A DNA stretch of 64,000 nt from Phyllobacterium bourgognense (GCF_003337575.1 NZ_QPJM01000002.1:186001-250000); one strand, 5' to 3'; counted from the stretch's first letter, positions 8,289-17,229 are shown. Program-made: numbers and translations. The notes: generated from the letters alone by a model not told the origin.

Positions 8289-9056
8289 ATGACTCTGGTG
8301 GCGGCTTTGCCGATGTATGACTGGCCGGAACGGCGCGCAGAAGTTGACGCGCAGTGGGCGGCCTTGCGTGACACACTACGATCGAACGGCTTTGATGCAC
8401 CGGAATTCCTTACGCGCCGCAATGCTGATCTGCCGGCGGTTCCTGGCGGCGTAAAAGATAAGACTGGCAATGTCATCGCGCCAGATCCAGCCGTACTTCC
8501 ACCCGACGAGTTAGATCGGCAGACGCTGTGGTGTCATCCTGGTTTGCTCTTTGCCCAAGCTTGCTGGGGCCCCCTCGAATTGGGTCTTCAAGCTTATGTC
8601 CATGTTGTCGGGCAGGATGATTACTCAGGCGTTGATGGTGGAAATGGTGAACTTTATTCAAGTGCACTGGTTATGCGGCGAGGCGAGGGGATGCCCGTCA
8701 AAGCGCCCCCCGGCGAAGAGGCCAGGTTACCTCTGGAAATAATGCGGCAGAAACGGCTCGCGTTCAATAGTCACGACTCCATGTCCGGCTATCTCACTCT
8801 TCAGCGGGACCTCGAAGCCCAGGGAGAGACGCTGGACCTGTTTATTAGTCATACGGAGACCGGCGGGCATCGCCATTCCGTTGAAGCTGTTGCGGCTGGA
8901 CGGGCAGACGTCGCTGCTATCGATTGCAAATCCTGGGAACTGGCGCAGCGTTATGATGAAGCCGCCAGCGCCTTGGTCGTCGTCGGCTGGACGGGGAAGC
9001 GCAAAGGCTTGCCCTTTATCTCGGCCTTTGAGTTACCCGCGCATCTTTTCGCCTGA
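8289..9056 (+). CDS. PhnD-like phosphate/phosphonate-binding protein without signal peptide
   Basis: The 255-residue protein resembles the periplasmic phosphonate-binding (PhnD, type 2 periplasmic) fold: 'AALPMYDWPE' at the start, 'GGNGELYSSALVMRRGEG' and 'RLAFNSHDSMSGYLTL' in the middle, 'VAAGRADVAAIDCKSWEL' near the end. It lacks any signal peptide, so it should stay in the cytoplasm, and there is no permease or ATPase beside it. It probably binds a small anion or zwitterion as a sensor or carrier rather than in transport; that is inference. It is coupled to the desaturase gene, and its 3' end overlaps the convergent dehydrogenase gene by 24 bases. Confidence 0.75.
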   Translation: MTLVAALPMYDWPERRAEVDAQWAALRDTLRSNGFDAPEFLTRRNADLPAVPGGVKDKTGNVIAPDPAVLPPDELDRQTLWCHPGLLFAQACWGPLELGLQAYVHVVGQDDYSGVDGGNGELYSSALVMRRGEGMPVKAPPGEEARLPLEIMRQKRLAFNSHDSMSGYLTLQRDLEAQGETLDLFISHTETGGHRHSVEAVAAGRADVAAIDCKSWELAQRYDEAASALVVVGWTGKRKGLPFISAFELPAHLFA

Positions 9057-11609
9057 CGGGTCGAACGGCGGCTCCAGGTTTATCCGGGCGGCGCGGCGAA
9101 CGCCGAGAATTTCCACCTCGAACAGGCCCTGTCGTTCGCTTCTGGCGAGTTCTGCCGGCACGTAGCCTTGAGCCATCGATTGGCCGACATAATGAGCATA
9201 ACCGCCGGATGTGACCCAGCCAACAACGCGCCATTCGCCTTGCACGGCTCCCTTGTCGCCCTCATGGGAGACAATTTCACCAGTTGCGTCGAAGCGTGGC
9301 GCGCCGACACCATGACCTGCCTGAACCGTCCCGTAATCCTTCGAGGTTTTCGCCCAGATCGGTTCGTCCCCCATGACATCGGCAGCACCCTCGCCATGCG
9401 GCACGTCGATCAGGAAGGAGACGCGGCGCAGCTTCGTGCTGGTTCCGGCATCAAACTCAGCCTTCTCCTTGGCTGCCAATTCCCGACCGATAAACTCATT
9501 CTTCGAAAGCTTGATGAAGCGGTCCATTGAACCTTCATACGGACCGTAGATTGGACGCAATTCGCGGAACCACGTGGGGAAATTTTTCTCCAGCCGCATG
9601 GCGAGCAATGCGCGCATGCCGAAATCAACGATGTTGTATTCGGCGCCTGCGTCCTTGATCGCCTTGTACACCAGGCGCTGGTAAGCGGGCTCCATCCAGA
9701 TCTCATAGCCGAGGTCGCCAGTGTAGGAGATGCGATTGACCTTGCACGGTGCTCCACCGACAGCCATCTCGCGGAAATCCATGAAGCGGAAAGCCGCGTT
9801 TGAAACGTCCTCGTCGACGAGTTTTGCAAGGAGATCGCGTGCTCTGGGACCGGCAATCGCCAGCCCCACCAACGTCTGATCGAAGCGGTGGATTCGCACC
9901 GAGCCGTCCCTCGGCTGCTGCTTCTGGAACCAGCGCATGTGATACCGCTGCGCGGCGGACGATCCCCAGATCAGGAACCGGTCGTCTGCTGCCTTGGCGA
10001 TGGTGAAGTCGCCGATGAGTTTGCCTTCTTCGTTCAGCATGGGAGTGAGGACCAGACGTCCAGTCTTCGGCATGGTGTTGGTCATCAGATGCGACAGAAA
10101 AGCCTCGGCACCAGCGCCCGTCACTTCATATTTGGCGAAATTGGCGATTTCGGTGACGCCGACAGTTGTCCGTGTTGCCCGCACTTCGTTGCCGACATGC
10201 TCGAAGTCGTTCGAGCGATGATAGGAGACGATATCGCGGGCTTCCGTGCCTTTGGGGGCGAACCATAGCGGAGTTTCGAGGCCCCAGGAATCGCCCATGA
10301 CTGCATTCTGTGCGACCATTGTGTCGTAGAGCGGCGTCGTCTGCTGAGGACGCGCAGCGGGCAGCTCTTCGTTGGGGAAGCGGATGGAAAAGCGGCGCGA
10401 ATAGTTCTCGCGCACCTTGGCATTGGTGTAGCGCAGGGTCGCCCATTCGCCGAAGCGGGCGACGTCCATGCCCCAGACGTCGAAGCCAGGCTCGCCATGC
10501 ACCATCCAGTTGGAAAGAGCGAGGCCAACGCCCCCGCCTTGGCTGAAACCAGCCATGACGGCACAGGCTGTCCAGTAATTGGTGAGACCAGGAACCGGTC
10601 CGACAAGCGGGTTGCCGTCCGGCGCGAACGTAAAGGGGCCATTGATGATCTGCTTGATGCCGGCCTTTTCGATACCCGGAAAATGCTTGAAACCCACTTC
10701 GAGTGAAGGAGCAATGCGGTCAATATCTGGCGCCAGCAGTTCGTGGCCGAAGTCCCATGGCGTGTTCACAGGCGACCATGGCTTTGCCGCCTTTTCATAG
10801 GTGCCGAGCAGAATGCCGTTACGCTCTTGACGGGTATAGATCTCGCCCTTGAAATCCATGACACCGATGAGTTCGCGTCCAGTGGATTTGTTGAACTCCA
10901 TGACTTCGGGAACGTCTTCGGTAAGGAGATACATGTGCTCCATGGCAAGGACTGGCAGTTCCAGACCGACCATGCGGCCGACTTCGCGGGCCCATAGACC
11001 GCCGCAATTGACGACATGTTCGGCCTTTACTGTGCCTTGTTCCGTGACAACATTCCAGGTGCCATCAGTCTCCTGGGTCAATTCAACGACGCGGTTGCGG
11101 AGTGTAATTTCCGCGCCAAGCTTGCGCGCCGCCTTGGCGTAGGCATGAGTCGTGCCCGATGGGTCGAGGTGACCTTCGACCGGGTCCCACATGGCGCCGA
11201 CGAAGTTGGTCTCGTCCATCAGCGGGAACATCGCCTTGGCTTCAGATGGCGTGATCAGTTCTGTATCCATGCCGAGATAGCGGCCACGCGCATGCGCGAG
11301 ACGCAGGAAATCCATGCGCTCCTGGCTGTCGGCCATCATCACGCCACCTGTCAGATGCAGGCCGCATGACTGCTCCGAGAGTTCCTCGATCTCCTTGTAG
11401 AGGCTGACCGTATAGGCCTGCAGTTTGGCAACGTTTGGATCGCCGTTGAGCGTATGGAAACCTCCGGCAGCATGCCAGGATGAACCGGACGTGAGCTCCG
11501 ATCGCTCGATCAGCATCACGTCTTTCCAGCCGGCGCGTGCAAGGTGATAGAGCACAGAGCATCCAACGACACCGCCTCCTATGACAACTGCTTTAACGTG
11601 CGATTTCAT
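9033..11609 (-). CDS. Dimethylglycine/sarcosine dehydrogenase-like FAD enzyme with GcvT domain
   Basis: The 858-residue protein has the two-part layout of dimethylglycine and sarcosine dehydrogenases. Residues 1-390 are a DAO-type FAD domain with the dinucleotide motif 'VVIGGGVVGCSVLYHL' and 'SSWHAAGG', where the His binds FAD covalently in relatives. Residues about 430-850 are an aminomethyltransferase (GcvT) domain expected to pass the methyl as methylene-tetrahydrofolate. It acts on N-methylated glycines, the products left after betaine has lost a methyl. It follows the second MttB gene by 59 bases on the same strand. Dimethylglycine is preferred over sarcosine only because of that context. 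Confidence 0.85.
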   Translation of the reverse strand: MKSHVKAVVIGGGVVGCSVLYHLARAGWKDVMLIERSELTSGSSWHAAGGFHTLNGDPNVAKLQAYTVSLYKEIEELSEQSCGLHLTGGVMMADSQERMDFLRLAHARGRYLGMDTELITPSEAKAMFPLMDETNFVGAMWDPVEGHLDPSGTTHAYAKAARKLGAEITLRNRVVELTQETDGTWNVVTEQGTVKAEHVVNCGGLWAREVGRMVGLELPVLAMEHMYLLTEDVPEVMEFNKSTGRELIGVMDFKGEIYTRQERNGILLGTYEKAAKPWSPVNTPWDFGHELLAPDIDRIAPSLEVGFKHFPGIEKAGIKQIINGPFTFAPDGNPLVGPVPGLTNYWTACAVMAGFSQGGGVGLALSNWMVHGEPGFDVWGMDVARFGEWATLRYTNAKVRENYSRRFSIRFPNEELPAARPQQTTPLYDTMVAQNAVMGDSWGLETPLWFAPKGTEARDIVSYHRSNDFEHVGNEVRATRTTVGVTEIANFAKYEVTGAGAEAFLSHLMTNTMPKTGRLVLTPMLNEEGKLIGDFTIAKAADDRFLIWGSSAAQRYHMRWFQKQQPRDGSVRIHRFDQTLVGLAIAGPRARDLLAKLVDEDVSNAAFRFMDFREMAVGGAPCKVNRISYTGDLGYEIWMEPAYQRLVYKAIKDAGAEYNIVDFGMRALLAMRLEKNFPTWFRELRPIYGPYEGSMDRFIKLSKNEFIGRELAAKEKAEFDAGTSTKLRRVSFLIDVPHGEGAADVMGDEPIWAKTSKDYGTVQAGHGVGAPRFDATGEIVSHEGDKGAVQGEWRVVGWVTSGGYAHYVGQSMAQGYVPAELARSERQGLFEVEILGVRRAARINLEPPFDPSGEKMRG

Positions 11610-11668
11610 ATTGTTATGCCTCGTATATGGAAATTTGATTCAACGCCGTGAGAGTCTGATTCAACTGG

Positions 11669-13249
11669 TCAGAAATCAGTGGGAGCACCACCCTCGGCCT
11701 TGCGCTTTGCAACGAAGGCATTGATTTCGTCTTCGATTGCTGGGTTGATCGCTGGTTTCACGTAAGTTGCCAATCGTTCTTTCCAGACTCGATTGGCTCG
11801 CTCGATCGCCGTTGGTGAACCGGCTTCTTGCCAGCTCTCGTAGTTGCGCCAGTCGGAAATGATCGGCGCATAGAAGGCATTCTTGTAGCGAGACTGGGTG
11901 TGGCCAGTGCCAAAGAAATGGCCGCCTGGACCGACATCGCGCATCGCATCGAGGCCTAGTGCATCTTCCGACAGATCAAGCGGCGTCAGGAATTCCGCCA
12001 CCATTTGCAACAGGTCGAAGTCGAGCATCATCTTTTCATAGGAACAGCAAAGCCCACCTTCCAACCAGCCCGCGGAATGCAGCATGAAATTGCCGCCGCC
12101 CTGGATCGCGCCCCAAAGCGAGAACACCGATTCATAGGCAGCCTGGGCATCCACCGTGTTAGCTGCACACACATTGGATGTGCGGTAGGGGATGCCATAA
12201 CGGCGAGCCAACTGACCGCCAACCATTTGGGCTTTCATGTATTCGGGAGTGCCAAAGGCGGGAGCACCCGATTTCATGTCGACATTGGAGGTAAATCCGC
12301 CGTAACCGACGGGCGCGCCCTTCTTGACCATCTGCGTGAAGGAGATACCGGCCAGCGCCTCGGCATTCTGCTGGACCAATGCTCCTGCAATCGTCACCGG
12401 GGCCATGGCGCCCGCGAGGGTGAAGGGCGTGACAATGACGATTTGGCCATTGCCCGACATCTGGATGATGCCCTCCATCATCGGGATATCGAGCTTCAGC
12501 GGCGAATTGGTGTTGATGATCGTATAGCAAGATGCTTCGCTCTGCAGCTGTTCGTGGCTGATGCCACGGGCGAGACGCGCAATTTCTATTCCATCCTGGT
12601 TTCGTTCCTTGCCGAGCGAATAGATGTGAAACGGCTTGTCGGTCAGTGTCGCAAGATCGCGTATGCATTCCAGATGGCGCACCGAGGGGTGAATATCGAT
12701 CGGTTCGACCGGGTAACCGCCTGTCGCATTGATGATATTGTGCATCTGAGCCAGTTTCAAAAAATTGCGGAAATCGGCCTGATTACCCGAACGCCGGCCA
12801 TTGTCCGTGTCAGAGCAATTCGGCGCCGATCCCATTTGGGCAAAGATCAGATTATTGCCGCCAAAACGCACATTATGTGCGGGGTTGCGAGCATGCAGCG
12901 TGAACTCGGATGGCGCGTGGCTGACATATTCAAGGATCATTTCCTTGTTGAAACGAACGCGCATTGTACCAGGAGTGACGTCAGCGCCGGCCTCTTTCAT
13001 GATTTCGCGTGCACCGTCGTGCAGCACGTCCACCCCAATCTCCTGCAGCACTTTAAGCGATGCATCGTGGATCGATTCAAGTTCATCGTCGGAAACGATC
13101 TTTGTCGGTGTAAATGGGATTTTGAGCTGCCGAAACGGCGGCTGATCGAAAGCACCGCTTTCAACGCTACGTGGCCGCGCCCGCCCGCCACGTCTGCCAT
13201 GGTCCCTGGCTGATGCGTTTGCGTCGGTCTCAACTGCAGGTTCACTCAT
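11669..13249 (-). CDS. MttB-superfamily corrinoid methyltransferase, non-pyrrolysine (copy 2)
   Basis: This second MttB homologue has 526 residues. It shares family stretches with copy 1 ('VLQEIGVDV', 'PFTLAGAMAPVTIAGALVQ', 'GTPEYMKAQMVGGQLARR', 'HSAGWLEGGLCCSYEKMML') but is clearly diverged, so the two may take different substrates or form pairs. The reading frame has no amber codon. An Arg-rich stretch (GRRGGRARPR) lies in the N-terminal tail at residues 18-27. It sits between the betaine-type importer and the dimethylglycine dehydrogenase-like gene, all on the same strand, which favours glycine betaine or a related betaine as substrate. The corrinoid partner is presumably the protein at 961. 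Confidence 0.9.
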   Translation of the reverse strand: MSEPAVETDANASARDHGRRGGRARPRSVESGAFDQPPFRQLKIPFTPTKIVSDDELESIHDASLKVLQEIGVDVLHDGAREIMKEAGADVTPGTMRVRFNKEMILEYVSHAPSEFTLHARNPAHNVRFGGNNLIFAQMGSAPNCSDTDNGRRSGNQADFRNFLKLAQMHNIINATGGYPVEPIDIHPSVRHLECIRDLATLTDKPFHIYSLGKERNQDGIEIARLARGISHEQLQSEASCYTIINTNSPLKLDIPMMEGIIQMSGNGQIVIVTPFTLAGAMAPVTIAGALVQQNAEALAGISFTQMVKKGAPVGYGGFTSNVDMKSGAPAFGTPEYMKAQMVGGQLARRYGIPYRTSNVCAANTVDAQAAYESVFSLWGAIQGGGNFMLHSAGWLEGGLCCSYEKMMLDFDLLQMVAEFLTPLDLSEDALGLDAMRDVGPGGHFFGTGHTQSRYKNAFYAPIISDWRNYESWQEAGSPTAIERANRVWKERLATYVKPAINPAIEDEINAFVAKRKAEGGAPTDF

Positions 13250-13278
13250 TGCTTATGCCCTCATTCGCACCTGTCACA

Positions 13279-13340
13279 GGCGATGGTCCACTATCGCCAG
13301 AGCACGGCGCAGGGTGCGCGGCGTGAGCGACGCCGAGCGC
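13279..13340. repeat. Two short hairpins between the importer ATPase and MttB genes
   Basis: An 8-bp hairpin (GGCGATGG with CTATCGCC, one G-U pair, loop TCCA) at 13279-13298 and a GC-rich one around GGCGT/ACGCC at 13316-13340 occupy the 117-base gap. No T-run follows on the minus strand. They may stabilise or process the message rather than end it. Confidence 0.4.
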
Positions 13341-13366
13341 AAGGGAAGCGACACCGACGGCGTTGA

Positions 13367-14440
13367 CTATTCCGCCGCAGCTTTCGATGTCAGATGGCTG
13401 ATAGGTGTGACCATCGCTTGAATCAAATTATTCATGCTGATGACGCCAGTGGGTTTCCCGTTATCATCAATAACCGTTGCATATTGCTGGTTGGCGTCGG
13501 TCATTGTCTTGGCAGCTTCTTCAAGAATTGTGCCGGTTTTGACTGTCACTCCGCCCGTTGCTGACGGCGCGCCGGATTGCGTGGCAATAGTGTCGACCAT
13601 GATAACCCGGCCGCGATTGACCTCTTTCACGAAGCTTGAAATATACTCGTCTGCAGGTTTTAGAACGATATCCTGCCCGGTTCCTTGTTGGACAACTTCA
13701 CCGTCACGAAGGATTGCGATGCGATCGCCCAGGCGCAAAGCCTCGTCGAGATCGTGAGTGATGAAAACGACCGTTTTCTTGATTTCCTTCTGCAGATCGA
13801 GAAGAACCGATTGCATGTCCATGCGAATAAGCGGGTCGAGCGCTGAGAAAGCTTCGTCCATCAGCAGGATAGGTGCGTCGTTGGTCAGGGCGCGAGCGAG
13901 ACCGACACGCTGCTGCATGCCACCGGAAAGCTGGTTGGGATAATGATCCTCAAACCCTTTGAGGCCCACCCGGCCGATCCAGCGCCTAGCCTGCTCCTCC
14001 TGTTTTTCCCGCGACAGGCCCTGTATCTCAAGGCCATAGACGGTGTTATCCAGCACCGTGCGATGGGGCAGCAAAGCAAATTTCTGGAAAACCATCGCCG
14101 TCTTGTGTCGCCGGAATTGACGCAGATCGTTCTGGTTCATCTTGCACACATCGGCGCCATCGATGATGACTTCACCTGCCGTTGGATCAATCAGGCGATT
14201 GATGTGGCGGATCAATGTGGACTTTCCTGAACCTGAGAGCCCCATAACAACTTGGATGCAACCGGCTGGCATATCGATGTTGATGTCGCGCAAGCCAAGA
14301 ACATGTCCATGATCTTCATTGAGTTCGGTCTTTGACATGCCTTTCTTCACCGCCTCGACATAGGCTTGCGGTCTCTGGCCGAAAATCTTGTAGAGATTCT
14401 TGATCTTGATGCCTGCTCCCTGAACCGAACGATCAGCCAT
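13367..14440 (-). CDS. Quaternary-amine (glycine betaine/proline) ABC importer, ATP-binding subunit (ProV-like)
   Basis: The 357-residue protein has an ABC ATPase domain at about residues 8-270: Walker A 'GLSGSGKSTLIRHI', signature 'LSGGMQQRVGLARAL' and Walker B 'ILLMDEAFSALD'. A C-terminal CBS-like region follows ('GTILEEAAKTMTDANQQYATVID'), typical of ProV/OpuAA, where it senses ionic strength. It powers uptake of compatible solutes. The ATG at 14440 is preceded by AGGAGG; it overlaps the end of the permease gene by 8 bases, so the two are coupled. The extended open frame to 14524 has no ribosome site and runs through permease codons. Confidence 0.9.
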   Translation of the reverse strand: MADRSVQGAGIKIKNLYKIFGQRPQAYVEAVKKGMSKTELNEDHGHVLGLRDINIDMPAGCIQVVMGLSGSGKSTLIRHINRLIDPTAGEVIIDGADVCKMNQNDLRQFRRHKTAMVFQKFALLPHRTVLDNTVYGLEIQGLSREKQEEQARRWIGRVGLKGFEDHYPNQLSGGMQQRVGLARALTNDAPILLMDEAFSALDPLIRMDMQSVLLDLQKEIKKTVVFITHDLDEALRLGDRIAILRDGEVVQQGTGQDIVLKPADEYISSFVKEVNRGRVIMVDTIATQSGAPSATGGVTVKTGTILEEAAKTMTDANQQYATVIDDNGKPTGVISMNNLIQAMVTPISHLTSKAAAE

Positions 14441-15320
14441 GGACAACCTCCTGGTGCTTCTGAAGACGCTTGCCATAGGCCTGACTAACGCGGTCGAAGA
14501 TGATGGCGATGCCAACGATGGCAAGGCCGTTGAAAAGTCCGAGCGAGAAAAACTGGCCGTTCACCGAACGCAGAACGGGCTGTCCAAGTCCTTGGACGCC
14601 TATCATCGATGCGATAACCACCATAGCGAGAGCCATCATGATTGTCTGATTGATACCGGCCATAATTGTCGGAAGGGCGAGCGGGATCTGAACGTTTCTC
14701 AATCGCTGCCAACTCGACGAACCGAATGCGTCAGCCGCCTCCAGGACGTCCTTGTCAACGAGCCTGATACCAAGATTGGTCAGGCGAATCATTGGCGGAA
14801 TAGCGTAAATCACAACGGCGATAAGGCCTGGGACCTTGCCGATGCCAAGCAACATCACAACCGGAATCAAATAGACGAAGCTCGGCATTGTCTGCATGAC
14901 ATCAAGAATGGGATTGACCATTCGCTGGAAACCATCAGAACGCGCCATCACAATGCCAATCGGGATACCAACGACGATGGAAACGACCGTGCCGACGAAG
15001 ATCATGGCAATGGTCTTCATCGCGTCACTCCACATATCGAAATAGCCGATGAGGAGAAGGGTCAGGATGGTACCACCTACGATCTTCCAGTTGCGGCTGG
15101 CTATCCATGCAATGCCGCCAATGAGAACGATCATGACCGGCCACGGCGTCGTCGTCATGAAACGTTCCGCCTGAATGAGAAAATACTGCAGGGGTTGAAA
15201 AAACGATTCAATGATGTCGCCATATTGACGGGTGAACGCCTTGAAACCCTCGTCCATCGTCTTTTTCAGGTTGCGCAGCGTGTCGTCATTCATATTGGGA
15301 AATGAGTAAAACCAATCCAT
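14433..15320 (-). CDS. Quaternary-amine ABC importer, permease subunit (ProW-like)
   Basis: The 295-residue membrane protein has about six hydrophobic segments, including those around residues 55-100, 105-135 and 140-170, and the inner-membrane ABC permease loop near 190 ('EAADAFGSSSWQRLRNVQIPLALP'), where it docks with the ATPase. The N-terminal 50 residues are soluble, as in ProW. It lies between the binding protein gene (128 bases upstream) and the ATPase gene (overlapping). Together the three form a betaine-type importer. Confidence 0.9.
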   Translation of the reverse strand: MDWFYSFPNMNDDTLRNLKKTMDEGFKAFTRQYGDIIESFFQPLQYFLIQAERFMTTTPWPVMIVLIGGIAWIASRNWKIVGGTILTLLLIGYFDMWSDAMKTIAMIFVGTVVSIVVGIPIGIVMARSDGFQRMVNPILDVMQTMPSFVYLIPVVMLLGIGKVPGLIAVVIYAIPPMIRLTNLGIRLVDKDVLEAADAFGSSSWQRLRNVQIPLALPTIMAGINQTIMMALAMVVIASMIGVQGLGQPVLRSVNGQFFSLGLFNGLAIVGIAIIFDRVSQAYGKRLQKHQEVVHG

Positions 15321-15413
15321 TTGTCTGTGCCCCTTCTATAGCCACCCCAAGCGCTACGCTTTTTGAATGGCTGAAGTGGTTGAACGCTGTGACGCTCAAC
15401 CTATCAAGAGTAG

Positions 15414-15442
15414 GATACGGCGAAGCCCTGCTTCGCCGTATC
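15414..15442. repeat. Intra-operon hairpin between binding protein and permease genes
   Basis: A perfect 12-bp stem (GATACGGCGAAG with CTTCGCCGTATC) has a 5-base loop. No T-run follows on the minus strand. Such hairpins after a binding protein gene often protect its message so that more of it is made than of the permease. Confidence 0.6.
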
Positions 15443-15448
15443 TGACAA

Positions 15449-16450
15449 TTATTGTATGGCTGCCTTGATTTTCTCTGCGGCTTCCGGCGAGACCCACTTT
15501 GTCCAAACAGCCTCATTGTTCTTGAGGTAATATTTGGCGCCATCGTCACCCGTAGCTTGGTTGTCGACCATCCAGGCTAGCAGCTTGTTGAATTCTTCAG
15601 TCGAAAGCTGCCGCTTTTTCAGATAATCGAAGGCGGGGCCAGCAGCGTCAGAAAATTTCTTTGTGACAACAGTGTAGATATCAGACTTCGCCCATCCGTT
15701 AGGCTTTGGATCGGGGCAATCGGCAACGACAGTGCAGCGTTTCCATTCGGCTTCGTCAAATGGTACGCCATTGTCGAGCTTGACCATGGGATACTTACCA
15801 AGGATTGCGGTGGGGCCCCAATAGTATCCGAGCCAAGGCTCTTTGCGCTCGTACGCCTTGGCTATTGAGCCATCAAGACCCGCTGCTGAACCTGTATCGA
15901 CAAGCATGAAGCCGTTTTTGTCGCCGCCATAGGCCTTATAGAAGTTGGTGGTCGTGATCTGGCAAGCCCAACCCGAAGGGCAATTATAAACTGCGCCTTT
16001 CTTGGGGTCTTCCGGAGCGGGGAACAATTCCGGGTGCTTCATCGCGTCCGCAATCGTCTTAATCTCCGGGTGCGCATCAGCGAAATATTTAGGGATCCAC
16101 CAGCTTTCCGTGCCGCCTTCGGTAATGGCAGGCGCGGCCAGCACCAGTCTTTCTTCCTTGACAGCCTTCTCAATGAGGTCACGGACAGTATTGAGCCAGC
16201 CCTCCGGTGCTATGTCCGGCTGACCCTTTTCTAACATCGACGTGAAAGTTGGAACCGTGTCGCCAGCCACCAGTTCGGCGTCGCAGCCATAACCTTCTGA
16301 TAGTATGATCTTGTCCAGGTTGGCCAAAGCTTCGGCGGAGGGCCAGTTCATATTGGCGATTGTTACAGTGCCGCATTCTGCAGCCGATGCCGATCCAGCG
16401 TAGCCGAAAAGACCAGCGGCGAGTATAGTTGAAGCGAGTAGCTTCTTCAT
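15449..16450 (-). CDS. Quaternary-amine ABC importer, periplasmic substrate-binding protein (OpuAC family)
   Basis: The 333-residue protein starts with a clear signal peptide (residues 1-23, cut after 'GSASA'). The mature part has OpuAC/ProX family features: 'VTIANMNWPSAEALANLDKI', 'APEGWLNTVRDLIEK', 'GTESWWIPKYF' and 'GWACQITTTNFYKAYGG', with many Trp and Tyr residues suited to an aromatic cage for a quaternary ammonium group. It is the first gene of a leftward run, importer then MttB then dehydrogenase, so it should supply the betaine that these enzymes break down. A GGGAG ribosome site precedes the ATG. Choline, glycine betaine and proline betaine all remain possible ligands. Confidence 0.88.
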   Translation of the reverse strand: MKKLLASTILAAGLFGYAGSASAAECGTVTIANMNWPSAEALANLDKIILSEGYGCDAELVAGDTVPTFTSMLEKGQPDIAPEGWLNTVRDLIEKAVKEERLVLAAPAITEGGTESWWIPKYFADAHPEIKTIADAMKHPELFPAPEDPKKGAVYNCPSGWACQITTTNFYKAYGGDKNGFMLVDTGSAAGLDGSIAKAYERKEPWLGYYWGPTAILGKYPMVKLDNGVPFDEAEWKRCTVVADCPDPKPNGWAKSDIYTVVTKKFSDAAGPAFDYLKKRQLSTEEFNKLLAWMVDNQATGDDGAKYYLKNNEAVWTKWVSPEAAEKIKAAIQ

Positions 16451-17136
16451 GTGCTTTATCTCCCACTCTTTGACAGTTCACCCGAATACGAATTCTAACT
16501 TGGTACTGTCCTACCCAGTTGTTCGCTTATGTGCCATTTGGCATCCTTATCCCGGCAGAATGCAATGCTTTCTTTGAATAAATGCGGTGCATCGCGACAA
16601 GGCCTGTCGATATAACGACGCCGGGACAATGAATGCGAACCAAGGCACAATGTTCATCCATGCATCGTAACAAACCAATCGATGAAAGATCAACGTTTTA
16701 GACAATTTCCTTTATCGATTCATTTGAAACGGCCATGCCTTGCCGCGTGGTGAGGTGTGGCGTCAATTGTCGTGACGCTTTTCTGTTTGCGCCACGCTGT
16801 TGTTTGGTCGCAAAACGGCGCAATCTAGACCGACAGGCGATTTGCGCATGCCTGCCATGCGAATTTGCGAGGCTGAATGCAGAAAATGCGACACCCCATG
16901 GCGAATTTTCCTGATCAAATTTCAGGCAAGTAGCGCATTTGAGAGGCAACAATAGTTTTCTCTTCGAGGTGCAGGAATGCTCTATATTTTTAACCGCAAT
17001 AACCGCGTCCATATTTCGTGGAATGCCACTGAAAAGCGCAACGCACCATCGAACAACGCGAAGAGCGGCGTAGCGTCGGCTCTTTCGTTCATATGGACGC
17101 GTTCGGCGGGCTGATCTACCAACGTGATTTATGCAG
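16451..17136. other. Gene-free stretch upstream of the betaine importer
   Basis: I see no convincing gene here. The open frames lack family motifs and ribosome sites and have atypical composition. The left end must carry the promoter of the importer run. The right end reaches a plus-strand terminator, so a small transcript may arise within it. Confidence 0.5.
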
Positions 17137-17165
17137 AACCGCTGCCTTTTCAGGTGGCGGTTTTT
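17137..17165 (+). terminator. Rho-independent terminator, plus strand, with no gene upstream
   Basis: A 10-bp stem (AACCGCTGCC with GGTGGCGGTT, two G-U pairs), a 6-base loop and TTTTTCTTT form a standard terminator. No plus-strand gene precedes it for over 1 kb. Confidence 0.6.
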
Positions 17166-17192
17166 CTTTGCATTTCGGAACCGGAGCATTTG

Positions 17193-17229
17193 AAAAAAAC
17201 CGCCCTGTCCCAGAGTGGAGCAGTGCGGT
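17193..17229 (-). terminator. Rho-independent terminator, minus strand, downstream of mmsB
   Basis: Read on the minus strand, ACCGC and CTGCTCC pair with GGGACAG and GCGGT (small bulges), followed by a run of seven T. It ends transcripts coming from the mmsB side, about 190 bases past the mmsB stop. Between them lie further small hairpins (CTCCGG/CCGGAG at 17265-17291; AAGCAG/CTGCTT at 17298-17318), so a structured 3' tail or small RNA is possible. Confidence 0.55.

Noticed and set aside
11636-11665. Direct repeat TGATTCAAC twice, 21 bases apart, between MttB copy 2 and the dehydrogenase gene
   Set aside because: Short and lying inside a likely co-transcribed pair; could be a site but nothing else supports it.
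12005-13213. A 402-residue open frame opposite the second MttB gene
   Set aside because: It is antisense to a clear family gene, rich in His, Arg and Ile in a chance pattern, and has no recognisable domain.
14439-15305. A 288-residue open frame opposite the importer permease
   Set aside because: Very rich in Asp, Asn, His and Arg, as expected for the complement of a membrane protein gene.
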